The position numbers and the translations under genes were made by a program. Source: an uncultured Porticoccus sp. (GTDB taxonomy: Bacteria > Pseudomonadota > Gammaproteobacteria > Pseudomonadales > Porticoccaceae). Taken from it: 17,959 bases of DNA. This document shows, piece after piece, positions 1-8,411 of the stretch. The DNA is taken from assembly GCA_950063125.1 (NCBI GenBank), contig CATLZI010000009.1, positions 1 through 17,959 of the forward strand, given 5' to 3'. Every line of letters begins with the position of its first letter. The stretch's first letter is position 1. The notes beneath the pieces are model-generated. The model had not been told where the DNA came from and did not search any database. It saw nothing but the letters and a program-made list of their open reading frames with translations.

Positions 1-121
1 GGACCTGATGGTCAACGGTACCCTGATTGCAAGGGGTGAAGTGGTGGTGGTCGATGGGCAGTTTGGCCTGCGACTGGTTGACATCGTCAGTCCATCCGAA
101 CGGTTGAAAAAACTCAAGTGA
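1..121 (+). CDS. fliN: Flagellar motor switch protein FliN, 3' end only
   Basis: The first 121 bases encode the last 39 residues of a protein, read from base 2 and ending in TGA at 119-121. The residues include [20 protein letters not shown], followed by a VDIVSP segment, which is the typical C-terminal SpoA (SurfaceP/FliMN) domain of FliN. FliN is part of the cytoplasmic C-ring that exchanges rotation sense and helps dock export cargo. The position directly before fliO is the usual one in gammaproteobacterial flagellar operons. The 5' part lies outside the window, so length and start cannot be judged. The stop codon overlaps the GTG proposed as the start of fliO. Confidence 0.9.
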   Translation, partial: DLMVNGTLIARGEVVVVDGQFGLRLVDIVSPSERLKKLK

Positions 122-555
122 GGATTGCCATTATGCCGCTGCGGTCTCTACTGCTTTCAGTGGTTGCCGTGGTCGTTCCTGTTCATACCCTGGCAGCAGC
201 CACATCGACGAATCCGGGCGGGCTTTTCAGTGGTGGCTACCTGTTGCAAGTGATCGGTTCACTGCTGCTGGTCTTCGGGTGTATTTTCGGACTGCTTTTC
301 CTTTTGAAAAAACTGAACGGTGTGTCCATGGGCCACCATACGCCAGTCAGGGTGATCGGTTCCACGCGGGTGGGTACCAGAGAAAAAGTGCTGCTGTTGC
401 AGGCAGGGGAACAGCAGTTATTGATCGGTGTGGCACCGGGTGGTGTGAGTACGCTGCATGTGTTTGAGGAACCGGTGGTTTCAGCGGACCAGTCAAAAAA
501 CCGGGATTTTGGTGCACTTCTCGGTCGAGTGTTGCCCACGGAGAACCACCGATGA
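118..555 (+). CDS. fliO: Flagellar export apparatus assembly protein FliO
   Basis: FliO is a small membrane protein that stabilises FliP during assembly of the flagellar type III export gate. The 145-aa product has an N-terminal hydrophobic stretch that may be a signal peptide (about residues 7-28, ending in LAAA). A second membrane segment follows at about residues 40-62, then KK and a small cytoplasmic beta-rich domain containing the family-typical pattern [19 protein letters not shown]. The identity rests on this pattern and on the place between fliN and fliP. The GTG at 118 overlaps the fliN stop; an ATG at 133 is an equally plausible start and would give 140 residues. The gene ends in an ATGA overlap with fliP, which suggests translational coupling. 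Confidence 0.9.
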   Translation: MRIAIMPLRSLLLSVVAVVVPVHTLAAATSTNPGGLFSGGYLLQVIGSLLLVFGCIFGLLFLLKKLNGVSMGHHTPVRVIGSTRVGTREKVLLLQAGEQQLLIGVAPGGVSTLHVFEEPVVSADQSKNRDFGALLGRVLPTENHR

Positions 556-1295
556 AACCCTGCCTGAGATGGCTGTTACTGGGACTGCTATGTGTCCCTG
601 GTCTGGCCTTCGCGGATGCGACCATTCCTTTGCTGTCCGTAGAACCAGCTGCGGGTGGCGGCAGCAATTACTCGGTCAGCCTGCAAATCCTGTTGTTGAT
701 GACGCTGCTGAGTCTGTTGCCGGCAGCGTTGATCACCATGACATCTTTTACCCGGGTGCTTGTGGTACTGGCCATCCTGCGTCAGGCACTCGGCACTGCC
801 CAGACCCCTTCCAATCAGATTTTGCTGGGGCTCGCACTGTTCCTCAGCCTTTTCATCATGTCACCCGTACTTGAACAGGCATACGACACCGGGCTAAAGC
901 CCTACATGGAGGAGAGTATCGGCTTTGAGGAAGCGCTGGAAAATGCCAAACAACCCTTTCGTGAATTTATGCTCAACCAGACCCGCGAAGCGGATCTGGT
1001 GATGTTTGCCGAACTGGGTGGCTATGGGGGGTTTATTGATGAGGATGATATCCCGATGAAAGTTCTGCTGCCGTCGTTTCTTACCAGCGAGCTGAAGACC
1101 GCTTTCCAGATAGGCTTCCTGATTTTCATACCCTTTCTCGTGATCGACCTGGTGGTGGCCAGTGTACTGATGTCGTTGGGGATGATGATGTTGTCCCCCA
1201 TGCTGATTTCATTGCCTTTCAAAATAATGCTGTTTGTCTTGATTGACGGCTGGTCTCTTATTGTCGGGACCCTGGCCGCCAGTTTTGTTACCTGA
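552..1295 (+). CDS. fliP: Flagellar type III export gate protein FliP
   Basis: FliP is a core subunit of the FliPQR export gate in the inner membrane at the base of the flagellum. The 247-residue product has a cleavable-looking signal peptide (residues 1-21, ending GLAFA), as is usual for FliP. The family signature SFTRVLVVLAILRQALGTAQ follows, with QTPSNQILLGLALFL after it. The C-terminal membrane segments include FLIFIPFLVIDLVVASVL and the MMMLSP motif. The length is normal for the family. A GGAG at about 540 serves as ribosome binding site, and the start overlaps the fliO stop. No defects are visible. Confidence 0.97.
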   Translation: MKPCLRWLLLGLLCVPGLAFADATIPLLSVEPAAGGGSNYSVSLQILLLMTLLSLLPAALITMTSFTRVLVVLAILRQALGTAQTPSNQILLGLALFLSLFIMSPVLEQAYDTGLKPYMEESIGFEEALENAKQPFREFMLNQTREADLVMFAELGGYGGFIDEDDIPMKVLLPSFLTSELKTAFQIGFLIFIPFLVIDLVVASVLMSLGMMMLSPMLISLPFKIMLFVLIDGWSLIVGTLAASFVT

Positions 1296-1310
1296 CGGAG
1301 AAATGTTCAC

Positions 1311-1580
1311 ATGACACCTGAAGCTGTGCTGGATGTCGGCCAGAGCGCCCTGATCGTGACCATGCTGCTGGCCGCGCCGTTATTGTTGTCGGCCCTGGCT
1401 GTGGGTCTGCTGATCGGGGTGTTTCAGGCGGCCACCCAAATTCAGGAAATGACACTGAGCTTTATTCCGAAGCTGATTGTGGTGGCAGTAGCACTGTTTG
1501 TTGGCGGACCCTGGATGCTGCGTATATTGACGGAGTTTTCCCTGCGTCTGTTTCAAGACATACCCGGCATGGTGGGTTAG
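1311..1580 (+). CDS. fliQ: Flagellar type III export gate protein FliQ
   Basis: FliQ is the small two-helix membrane subunit of the export gate, wound around the FliP/FliR complex. The 89-residue product matches the normal size. It has two hydrophobic helices (about residues 15-40 and 53-75) separated by the conserved loop ATQIQEMTLSFIPKL. It lies 15 bases after fliP and 5 bases before fliR, in the standard fliPQR order. A GGAG lies about 16 bases before the ATG, a somewhat long distance. An earlier ATG at 1303 is out of frame and stops almost at once. Confidence 0.97.
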   Translation: MTPEAVLDVGQSALIVTMLLAAPLLLSALAVGLLIGVFQAATQIQEMTLSFIPKLIVVAVALFVGGPWMLRILTEFSLRLFQDIPGMVG

Positions 1581-1585
1581 TCGCC

Positions 1586-2356
1586 TTGCTGTTTTCTGCA
1601 GACCAACTGATGGCGTGGACGCAGTCCTATTGCTGGCCATTTTTGCGAATCACTGCGCTGCTGCTGGCCGCGCCAATTTTCGGGGCTTCCACGTTTCCTG
1701 TCAGGGCCAGAATTCTCCTGGCTGTACTGGTGACAGCGCTGTTGGCGCCGTCGTTGCCGGCGCTGCCGGCAATCGATCCTTTGAGTCCTGCCGGTTTGAT
1801 TGTGGCATCGCAACAACTGGTGGTGGGTCTCGCCATGGGCTTCCTGGTTCAGATGCTTTTTGCTGCAGTGGTGATTGCCGGTCAGACGCTGGCGGTCACC
1901 ATGGGACTGGGTTTCGCCATGGCTGTCGATCCGCAGAATGGTGTCCAGGTACCGGTGTTGAGCCAGCTCTATCTGATTCTTGCGACGCTGATTTTTCTTG
2001 CGATCGACGGTCACCTGATTTTGCTGGCCATTCTGGCAGACAGTTTCGTGCTTTTGCCGGTGGGTTGGTCCGGGTGGGATTCTGAAATTGCCCTGAATCT
2101 GGTGCTGTGGGCCAGCCAGATGTTTTTGAGTTCATTGCTGTTGGCACTGCCAACCCTGATAGCCTTGCTGCTGATTAATCTGGCCTTTGGTGTGATTACG
2201 CGCGCTGCCCCACAATTAAATATTTTTGCAGTCGGTTTTCCCGTCACCATTATGGCGGGGTTCGTATTTATTCTGCTGTCGATGCCGGCAATATTTTCAC
2301 TGTTGATCGACATGTTTGATAGCGGACTTGCTCATGCTTTCGAATTGTTTCGCTAG
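1586..2356 (+). CDS. fliR: Flagellar type III export gate protein FliR
   Basis: FliR completes the FliPQR export gate and is structurally a fusion of FliP-like and FliQ-like parts. The 256-residue product is almost entirely hydrophobic helices and carries FliR-typical stretches such as WPFLRITALLLAAPIFG near the N-terminus and AAPQLNIFAVGFPVTI at about residues 209-224. The start is a TTG at 1586, with GGTGGG about nine bases upstream as a weak ribosome binding site. The first in-frame ATG, at 1610, would remove eight residues that FliR homologues normally have (an acidic or aromatic residue followed by a helix start). I therefore prefer the TTG. The tight spacing on both sides indicates co-transcription with fliQ and flhB. 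Confidence 0.95.
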   Translation: MLFSADQLMAWTQSYCWPFLRITALLLAAPIFGASTFPVRARILLAVLVTALLAPSLPALPAIDPLSPAGLIVASQQLVVGLAMGFLVQMLFAAVVIAGQTLAVTMGLGFAMAVDPQNGVQVPVLSQLYLILATLIFLAIDGHLILLAILADSFVLLPVGWSGWDSEIALNLVLWASQMFLSSLLLALPTLIALLLINLAFGVITRAAPQLNIFAVGFPVTIMAGFVFILLSMPAIFSLLIDMFDSGLAHAFELFR

Positions 2357-2362
2357 GTAGGT

Positions 2363-3523
2363 ATGGCAGAAGATCAGCAGGCATCACAGGAGCGCACCGA
2401 ACAGCCGACGGAACGGCGCAAGCAGGAGTCTCGAAAAAAAGGCCAGGTTCCCCGATCCCGTGAGCTGAATACCATGCTGTCGCTGTTGGTGGGCGCCATC
2501 GCCATGTTGATAATGGGGTCTGCATTGACGAGCGAGTTTGCATTGTTAGTTGAACAGTCGCTCAGCTTTGATCGTGCAACGGCCTTTAACACATCGATGA
2601 TCACAGTGCGTTTCGGCGATCTGATGATGTCTTCACTAATGGTTTTGGTGCCTTTTTTCGGCGTGACGGTGATCGGCGCTTTTGCCGGTCCTTTGCTGAT
2701 GGGTGGCTGGTCGTTCAGTGTTTCGGCAATGGCCTTCAAGTTTGAAAAACTGGATCCCGTCAAAGGTATTGGACGGCTGTTTTCCGCGAAAGGTTTGATG
2801 GAGCTGGTGAAGACGCTGTTTAAGTTTTTCCTGGTGATTGGTGCGACTGTTTTTCTCTTTTATCAGTACAGTGAAGAAATTCTGTTATTAGCCAGCCGTC
2901 CTCCAGCTCTGGCGATGAGTGAAAGTATATCGTTGCTGTTATGGAGTCTGATTTTACTCAGTTTCAGCCTGATTTTTATAGTGGTTCTCGACGTGCCATT
3001 TTCCCTGTGGGACCACAACAGGCAACTGAAAATGACGCGCCAGGAAGTGCGTGATGAGATGAAGGAAACTGACGGTAAACCCGAGGTGAAAAGTCGTATC
3101 CGTTCCCTGCAGCGTGAAATTTCCCAGGGACGAATGATGCAGGATGTGCCCAAAGCCGATGTGGTGATTACCAACCCGACCCATTTCTCGGTGGCCCTGA
3201 AATACGATAGTCGACCGGGAGCGGCGCCAATGGTGGTGGCAAAAGGCCGGGACCTGGTGGCTTTCAGGATCCGCACTCTCGCCGGGGAGGTTGATGTGCC
3301 TATCTTCTCTGCGCCCCCGTTGGCGCGCGCCCTCTATGCCAGCACCGATATTGGTCAGGAGATTCCGCAGAATCTGTACCTCGCTGTGGCCAGGGTGCTG
3401 GCTTATGTCTATCAACTGAAACGGGCGCCCAGCACCGAGTATGTGGCCCCGCCGGAAGACTTGTGGATTCCGGATGAATACCGGGATCAAATTAGCGAGG
3501 ATCAGATAGACGATCATGAATAA
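2363..3523 (+). CDS. flhB: Flagellar export switch protein FlhB
   Basis: FlhB is the inner-membrane export protein that switches substrate class from rod/hook to filament after autocleavage. The 386-residue product begins with the typical charged segment (EQPTERRKQESRKKGQVPRS) and has four membrane segments. The autocleavage motif NPTH begins at residue 271, within VVITNPTHFSVALKYDS. The C-terminal cleavage domain follows, including APPLARALY and IPQNLYLAVARVLAYVYQLK. The start is well supported by AGGTAGGT directly upstream. The 3' end overlaps the flhA start by 8 bases. A short paralogue of the C-terminal domain is encoded at 14821-15108. Confidence 0.97.
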   Translation: MAEDQQASQERTEQPTERRKQESRKKGQVPRSRELNTMLSLLVGAIAMLIMGSALTSEFALLVEQSLSFDRATAFNTSMITVRFGDLMMSSLMVLVPFFGVTVIGAFAGPLLMGGWSFSVSAMAFKFEKLDPVKGIGRLFSAKGLMELVKTLFKFFLVIGATVFLFYQYSEEILLLASRPPALAMSESISLLLWSLILLSFSLIFIVVLDVPFSLWDHNRQLKMTRQEVRDEMKETDGKPEVKSRIRSLQREISQGRMMQDVPKADVVITNPTHFSVALKYDSRPGAAPMVVAKGRDLVAFRIRTLAGEVDVPIFSAPPLARALYASTDIGQEIPQNLYLAVARVLAYVYQLKRAPSTEYVAPPEDLWIPDEYRDQISEDQIDDHE

Positions 3524-5609
3524 AATGACCAATACCACGGCATCCGATAGCGGCTTCAGCTTCTCTTCCCTGGCCGGTCTGGGGACCCCCGTGCTGCTGT
3601 TCATGATGCTGGTAATGATGGTATTACCATTACCAGCGTTTGCGCTGGATCTGCTGTTTACCTTCAACATTGCGCTGGCCATCATTGTCCTGCTGGCTTC
3701 GGTTTACTCCCGACGGCCTCTCGACTTTGCCGTCTTTCCCACGGTTCTATTGATTGCCACATTATTGCGACTGGCGTTGAACGTCGCTTCAACCCGGGTT
3801 GTTCTACTGGAAGGCCACGAGGGTACGGGTGCTGCCGGCAAAGTGATTCAGGCCTTTGGGGAGTTTGTGGTTGGCGGTAGCTATGCCGTAGGCCTGGTTG
3901 TCTTTGCCATTCTGGTCATTATCAATTTTGTTGTGGTTACCAAGGGCGCCGGTCGAATCTCGGAAGTGACCGCCAGGTTTACCCTGGATGCCATGCCCGG
4001 CAAGCAGATGGCCATTGACGCAGATCTGAATGCGGGGCTGATCACCCAGGACCAGGCATTACTTCGTCGTCAGGAGGTCTCTCAGGAGTCGGACTTTTAT
4101 GGTGCCATGGACGGTGCCAGCAAGTTCGTGCGCGGGGATGCGGTGGCGGGCATTCTGATTCTGTTTATCAATATTATTGGCGGCTTTTCCGTGGGGGTGC
4201 TGCAACACGATCTCAGCGCCGGCGAGGCGGCCCACAATTATGTTCTGCTCACCATTGGTGATGGACTGGTAGCACAGATCCCGTCACTGCTGCTGTCCAC
4301 TGCTGCGGCCATTATTGTCACCCGTGTGTCCAGTTCGCAGGATATGGGCGAGGAAGTATTAACCCAGTTATTCAGCAACACCAGAGTGCTGTTTGTGACT
4401 GCTGCACTGATCGGCACCATGGGGCTGGTGCCGGGGATGCCCAACCTGGTCTTTCTGGGACTGGCCGGCTTGCTTGGCGCACTGGCCTATATGCAATTAC
4501 AGCGGCAGAAAGTTGAATTGCTTCCTATAGAGCCCGCTCCTGCTGAAAAGCCTGCCGAGTCGCGGGACCTCAGTTGGGACGATGTGGAAATGGTGGATGA
4601 AATAGGCCTCGAGGTGGGTTACCGACTGATTTCACTGGTGGACAAGAAACAGGGTGGTGAATTGCTGACCCGTATCAAGGGTGTCCGTAAAAAGCTGTCC
4701 CAGGAGCTCGGTTTTCTGGTGCACTCAGTGCATATTCGCGACAACCTGGACCTTTCTCCCAACGAATACCGCCTTGGTTTTCACGACGTGATAGTCGGGC
4801 AGGGCGAGGTGTTTCCCGGCAAGGAGCTGGCGATTAATCCCGGCCAGGTTTACGGGGAACTGGAGGGGGCGGCGACCAAGGACCCCACTTTTGGACTCGA
4901 TGCCGTCTGGATCGACAGTTCCCAGCGGGATGATGCCCAGGCGATGGGTTTTACGGTGGTGGATTGCAGCACGGTTATCGCTACGCACCTGAGTCAACTC
5001 ATCAAGAACAATGCTCAGGAGCTGTTGGGGCAGGATGGTGTTCAGCAGTTGCTGGACAAGTTGTCCCGGACATCGCCCAAACTGGTAGAAAACCTGGTGC
5101 CCAAGCCATTGGGGCTGGGTGTGGTGACCAAGGTGATGCAAAACCTGCTGGAGGAAGGCCTCCCGATCAGGGATGTGAAGACAATCGCCGAAGCTTTGGC
5201 AGAACACGGTGCAAAGAGTCAGGATCCTGACGCTTTAACCAGTCAGGTGCGCATTGCACTGGGCAAGACAATCTTCCAGACCGCTAATGGTGTAGGGGAT
5301 GAGATGGCTGTAATGGTGTTTGATTCACAGCTGGAACAGATATTGCAGGGTGCAGTACAGGGGAATGCCGGCGGGCTTGAACCGGCACTGGTTGAAAATG
5401 TTATCGGGCAGATTGTTGCCGCTTCCGGAAAAATTGAAGCCCAGGGTAAAAACCCGGTATTGCTGGTGGCCAGTCAGGTGAGATTATTCCTGTCGCGTTT
5501 GCTGCGGGGGCGGATAGGCAATTTTTATATCCTCGCTTATGAAGAAATTCCCGCCAGTAAAAATATTAAGGTGGTGGCCACGATTGGCAATAACCAGCTC
5601 AATGGTTGA
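3516..5609 (+). CDS. flhA: Flagellar export gate protein FlhA
   Basis: FlhA is the large export gate subunit; its cytoplasmic ring binds chaperone-substrate complexes and uses the proton gradient. The product has 697 residues, normal for the family. The N-terminal half (to about residue 330) contains about eight membrane segments, with the family signatures LDLLFTFNIALAIIVLL, PTVLLIATLLRLALNVASTR and ARFTLDAMPGKQMAIDADLN. The cytoplasmic C-terminal domain runs from about residue 350 and includes VRLFLSRLLRGR near the end. The start overlaps flhB by 8 bases; a second in-frame ATG lies three codons later. A perfect inverted repeat lies within its 5' coding region (see separate entry). Confidence 0.97.
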   Translation: MNKMTNTTASDSGFSFSSLAGLGTPVLLFMMLVMMVLPLPAFALDLLFTFNIALAIIVLLASVYSRRPLDFAVFPTVLLIATLLRLALNVASTRVVLLEGHEGTGAAGKVIQAFGEFVVGGSYAVGLVVFAILVIINFVVVTKGAGRISEVTARFTLDAMPGKQMAIDADLNAGLITQDQALLRRQEVSQESDFYGAMDGASKFVRGDAVAGILILFINIIGGFSVGVLQHDLSAGEAAHNYVLLTIGDGLVAQIPSLLLSTAAAIIVTRVSSSQDMGEEVLTQLFSNTRVLFVTAALIGTMGLVPGMPNLVFLGLAGLLGALAYMQLQRQKVELLPIEPAPAEKPAESRDLSWDDVEMVDEIGLEVGYRLISLVDKKQGGELLTRIKGVRKKLSQELGFLVHSVHIRDNLDLSPNEYRLGFHDVIVGQGEVFPGKELAINPGQVYGELEGAATKDPTFGLDAVWIDSSQRDDAQAMGFTVVDCSTVIATHLSQLIKNNAQELLGQDGVQQLLDKLSRTSPKLVENLVPKPLGLGVVTKVMQNLLEEGLPIRDVKTIAEALAEHGAKSQDPDALTSQVRIALGKTIFQTANGVGDEMAVMVFDSQLEQILQGAVQGNAGGLEPALVENVIGQIVAASGKIEAQGKNPVLLVASQVRLFLSRLLRGRIGNFYILAYEEIPASKNIKVVATIGNNQLNG
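3608..3637. repeat. Perfect 10-bp inverted repeat within 5' flhA
   Basis: GCTGGTAATG (3608-3617) and CATTACCAGC (3628-3637) are exact reverse complements separated by 10 bases. The overlapping stretch 3618-3630 (ATGGTATTACCAT) is itself an odd palindrome with a central T. The mRNA could therefore form either of two mutually exclusive hairpins. The region codes for the first membrane helix of FlhA (MLVMMVLPLP), whose amino acids are conserved in the family, so the repeat arises from codon choice. Whether it has a function is unknown. Confidence 0.6.
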
Positions 5610-5676
5610 TTAACCGGATCGGCTTTTGGTCCTGATGCCGTTTCAGAAGATTAGTGATTAGTGAGGAAGTAGCAGC

Positions 5677-6819
5677 ATGAAGATCAAGCGTTTTGTCGAC
5701 AAGGATAGCCGCAGTGCCATGGCCAGAATTCGCGCCGAGATGGGTGCGGATGCGGTCATTCTGTCCAGCAAAAACGTTGGCGATCAAATCGAACTGGTGG
5801 CAGCCGTGGATTTTGACGAGCGCGATCTCAATCCTCAGGAGTCCCCCAAGCCCCGGTTGACTGAGCCGGAAACAGGCCCCGCACCAGACACCCCAACACT
5901 GGGAGATTTGCAGCGGGAACTGGGTAATCTCCGAGGCCTGCTCGAAGGTGAGTTGGCTCAGTTGGCCTGGCGAGAAATGGCTGAAAAGCCCTCGGTAAAG
6001 GCGGCGCTGTTTAGCCGTTTGACGAAGCTCGGCCTGTCCCGCTGGCTCAGCGGTGCCGTCGTCGACCGGCTGCCGGCCAAAGGTGATCTTGAAGACATCT
6101 GGAAAAAATCCCTGACCATGCTTTCCAGGAAAATTCGGATAACAGGTGACAGCCTGCTCAACGATGGTGGTGTGGTCGCGTTGGTTGGTTCAACCGGTGT
6201 GGGTAAAACCACCACCATTGCTAAACTGGCTGCCAGATTTGTGATGCGTCACGGTGCCAAACAGGTCGGACTGATTACTACTGACTGTTACCGGATTGGT
6301 GGACAGGAACAACTCGAAACGTTTGCCGGTTACCTGGGTATTCCGATGATTGTGGCAACAGACGGCTTCCAGCTGAAGGCGGCACTCGACCAACTCTCCT
6401 CCCGAAAACTGGTGCTGATCGACACTGCGGGCATGAGTCAACGGGATATCCGTCTTTATGAGCAATTCAATACGCTGAAATCTGTAGGTTATGACATCGA
6501 TGCGTATTTGGTACTTTCTGCCACGGCGCAATCCGGTTCTTTGAAAGAGTTGATCCAGGTATTTGGTCGTCAGGCACTCGCTGGCGCCATGGTGACCAAA
6601 GTGGATGAGTCCTCCAGTCTCGGTGGACTACTTGATCTGGTTATCAAGAACAATCTGCCGTTGGCCTACGTCAGTGCAGGCCAGAAAGTCCCTGAAGATA
6701 TCGCTCCTGCCCGGGTGGAATACCTGATGGGCAAGGCAGTGGATCTAATGGAAGCAGAAGAGCGATCGATTGATCGGAAACTGGATAAAACCCCCATGAC
6801 CAGCTCGGTCGCAGTTTAG
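5677..6819 (+). CDS. flhF: Polar flagellum placement GTPase FlhF
   Basis: FlhF is an SRP-type GTPase that marks the cell pole for flagellar assembly. The 380-residue product starts with the family's MKIKRFVDKDSRSAMARIR, then a basic/acidic B domain. The NG domain follows, with P-loop GSTGVGKTTTIAKLA beginning at residue 171, the SRP-like TTDCYRIGGQEQLETFA, the DTAGMSQRD element, and the VTKVDES motif for guanine recognition. It is shorter than many FlhF proteins because the B domain is short. A 67-base gap separates it from flhA, and AGGAAG lies 8 bases before the ATG. fleN follows 7 bases after its stop; the two act as an antagonistic pair in polar flagellates. Confidence 0.96.
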   Translation: MKIKRFVDKDSRSAMARIRAEMGADAVILSSKNVGDQIELVAAVDFDERDLNPQESPKPRLTEPETGPAPDTPTLGDLQRELGNLRGLLEGELAQLAWREMAEKPSVKAALFSRLTKLGLSRWLSGAVVDRLPAKGDLEDIWKKSLTMLSRKIRITGDSLLNDGGVVALVGSTGVGKTTTIAKLAARFVMRHGAKQVGLITTDCYRIGGQEQLETFAGYLGIPMIVATDGFQLKAALDQLSSRKLVLIDTAGMSQRDIRLYEQFNTLKSVGYDIDAYLVLSATAQSGSLKELIQVFGRQALAGAMVTKVDESSSLGGLLDLVIKNNLPLAYVSAGQKVPEDIAPARVEYLMGKAVDLMEAEERSIDRKLDKTPMTSSVAV

Positions 6820-6826
6820 GTATTCT

Positions 6827-7690
6827 ATGTTCAATCAAGCTGAAGGCCTGCAAAAGATGGCTTCGCCATCCCCTGTTAACGTCATTGCCGTCACCAGTGG
6901 CAAAGGCGGGGTGGGGAAAACCAATATCGCGATCAATCTTGCGGTGAGTCTGGCGGCACTGGATCGTTCGGTTCTGTTGTTTGATGCCGACCTGGGTTTG
7001 GCGAATGTCGATATTGCGTTGGGGCTTAAACCAAAGTACGACATTCAGCATGTTTTCTCCGGTGAGCGCACGCTGGAGGAGATTCTGGTGGACGGCCCCA
7101 GGGGAGTTCGCGTTGTGCCGGCCTCATCCGGGGTGGCCGAGATGGCTTCCCTGTTGCCCCAGCAGCAGGCGGGTTTGATCCGTGCTTTCAGTGAGTTGAC
7201 GATCCCCGTGGATACGTTAATTGTCGATACTGCGGCGGGAATCGACAGCGGGGTGCTGAATTTTACCCGCGCCTGTCAGGAAATTTTAGTGGTGATTTGT
7301 GATGAGCTCACATCGATAACAGATGCCTATGCCCTGATTAAAGTATTGAATCGTGAATGCGGTGTTAAACGTTTTCAGGTAGTCGCCAGCATGGTTGACC
7401 GGGCTGTACAGGGTCGACAGCTCTACGAAAAAATATTGCGAGCCACCGACCGCTTTCTGGACGTGCATCTGGGTTACCTGGGTGCCGTGCCTCGAGACGA
7501 TTACCTGCGGAAGGCGGTTCAACAGCAGGCAGCTGTTGTGCAGGCTTACCCCCGTAGTCAGTCTGCAGTTGCGCTGAACAGGCTGGCAGTCACGATTGAT
7601 GACCGCTTTAAAACGGGCTCGGACACAGGGGGTCTGGGGTTTTTTGTTGAGCGCCTGATCAGTTGCGGCAATCTGGCGCTGGATGCTTGA
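6827..7690 (+). CDS. fleN: Flagellar number regulator FleN/FlhG (MinD/ParA-type ATPase)
   Basis: FleN (FlhG) is a MinD-like ATPase that limits the number of polar flagella by restraining FlhF and, in Pseudomonas, the master activator FleQ. The 287-residue product carries the deviant Walker A motif GKGGVGKTN (from residue 25), LFDADLGLANVD (Walker A') and LIVDTAAGID (Walker B), plus a conserved SITDAYALIKVLNRE stretch. The first ten residues (FNQAEGLQKM region) resemble the DQAxxLR helix known to stimulate FlhF GTPase activity. This argues for the ATG at 6827 over an internal ATG at 6857. A short perfect hairpin (GATGGC-TTC-GCCATC, 6856-6870) covers that internal ATG. Confidence 0.95.
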   Translation: MFNQAEGLQKMASPSPVNVIAVTSGKGGVGKTNIAINLAVSLAALDRSVLLFDADLGLANVDIALGLKPKYDIQHVFSGERTLEEILVDGPRGVRVVPASSGVAEMASLLPQQQAGLIRAFSELTIPVDTLIVDTAAGIDSGVLNFTRACQEILVVICDELTSITDAYALIKVLNRECGVKRFQVVASMVDRAVQGRQLYEKILRATDRFLDVHLGYLGAVPRDDYLRKAVQQQAAVVQAYPRSQSAVALNRLAVTIDDRFKTGSDTGGLGFFVERLISCGNLALDA

Positions 7691-7692
7691 TC

Positions 7693-8400
7693 ATGCCTGA
7701 TGCGACGGTTTATGCCCAGGAACAGCGATCGAGTATGGAGGATGTTCTTCAGTCGCATTTGCCGCTGGTCAGGAAAATCGGTTTGCATCTGATTGCCCGA
7801 CTGCCGAACACAGTCGAACTGGACGACCTGCTCCAGGTTGGCCTGATCGCGCTATTACAGGCAAGGGAGAGCTACGATGTCTCACTGGGTGCCAGCTTTT
7901 CTACCTACGCAGCCATTCGTATTAAGGGTGCCATGGTGGACGAAGTGCGACGAAACGACTGGGTGCCGCGCTCGGTGCAGCAAAAAATGAAGCGGGTTTC
8001 CTCCGCTATTCGGTCTGCAGAGGCGCGTCTGACTGGCCCGGCTTCGGATGTGGACATTGCCCGGGAACTACAGATGACGTTGTCCGATTATCAGGCAATG
8101 GCAGGGGAGCTCGCCACATGCCGGATGATGTCCCTGGAGGATATCGAGCAGGAGGGGGCGGCACCCGGAGACAGTGATCCTTTTGCCAGAATGGCTGATG
8201 CGGGATTTCGGGCGGCACTGGCTCAGGCGATTACCGGGTTGCCAGAAAAAGAACAAATGGTGATGTCTCTCTACTATAGCGATGAACTGAACCTGAAAGA
8301 GATCGGGGCAGTTCTTGGCATCACGGAGTCGCGGGTCTGCCAGATTCACGGACAGGCACTGGCCCGAATCAGGGGTCAGTTGTGCGAGTGGACAGGGTAG
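7693..8400 (+). CDS. fliA: Flagellar sigma factor FliA (sigma-28)
   Basis: FliA is the sigma factor for late flagellar genes. The 235-residue product has sigma-70 family region 2 (LVRKIGLHLIARLPNTVELD, with DDLLQVGLIALLQARESYD, then FSTYAAIRIKGAMVDEVRRN, the core-binding and -10 recognition part). Region 3 follows (VSSAIRSAEARLT onward), then region 4 with the helix-turn-helix LKEIGAVLGITESRVCQIHG. The ATG at 7693 lies 2 bases after the fleN stop; an upstream TTG at 7663 in the same frame would overlap fleN and is less likely. The usual chemotaxis genes cheY and cheZ do not follow; motC begins 11 bases downstream. Confidence 0.96.
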   Translation: MPDATVYAQEQRSSMEDVLQSHLPLVRKIGLHLIARLPNTVELDDLLQVGLIALLQARESYDVSLGASFSTYAAIRIKGAMVDEVRRNDWVPRSVQQKMKRVSSAIRSAEARLTGPASDVDIARELQMTLSDYQAMAGELATCRMMSLEDIEQEGAAPGDSDPFARMADAGFRAALAQAITGLPEKEQMVMSLYYSDELNLKEIGAVLGITESRVCQIHGQALARIRGQLCEWTG

Positions 8401-8411
8401 GGGCGCGCTGA

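Noticed and set aside
458..874. 138-codon plus-strand frame over fliO and fliP
   Set aside because: It lies in another frame of two well-supported genes and its product has no family features.
5581..5676. Sigma-54 promoter before flhF
   Set aside because: TTGGCAATAACCAGCTC near 5584 has GG and GC nine bases apart instead of ten and lacks the TTGC core, so it does not fit the consensus.
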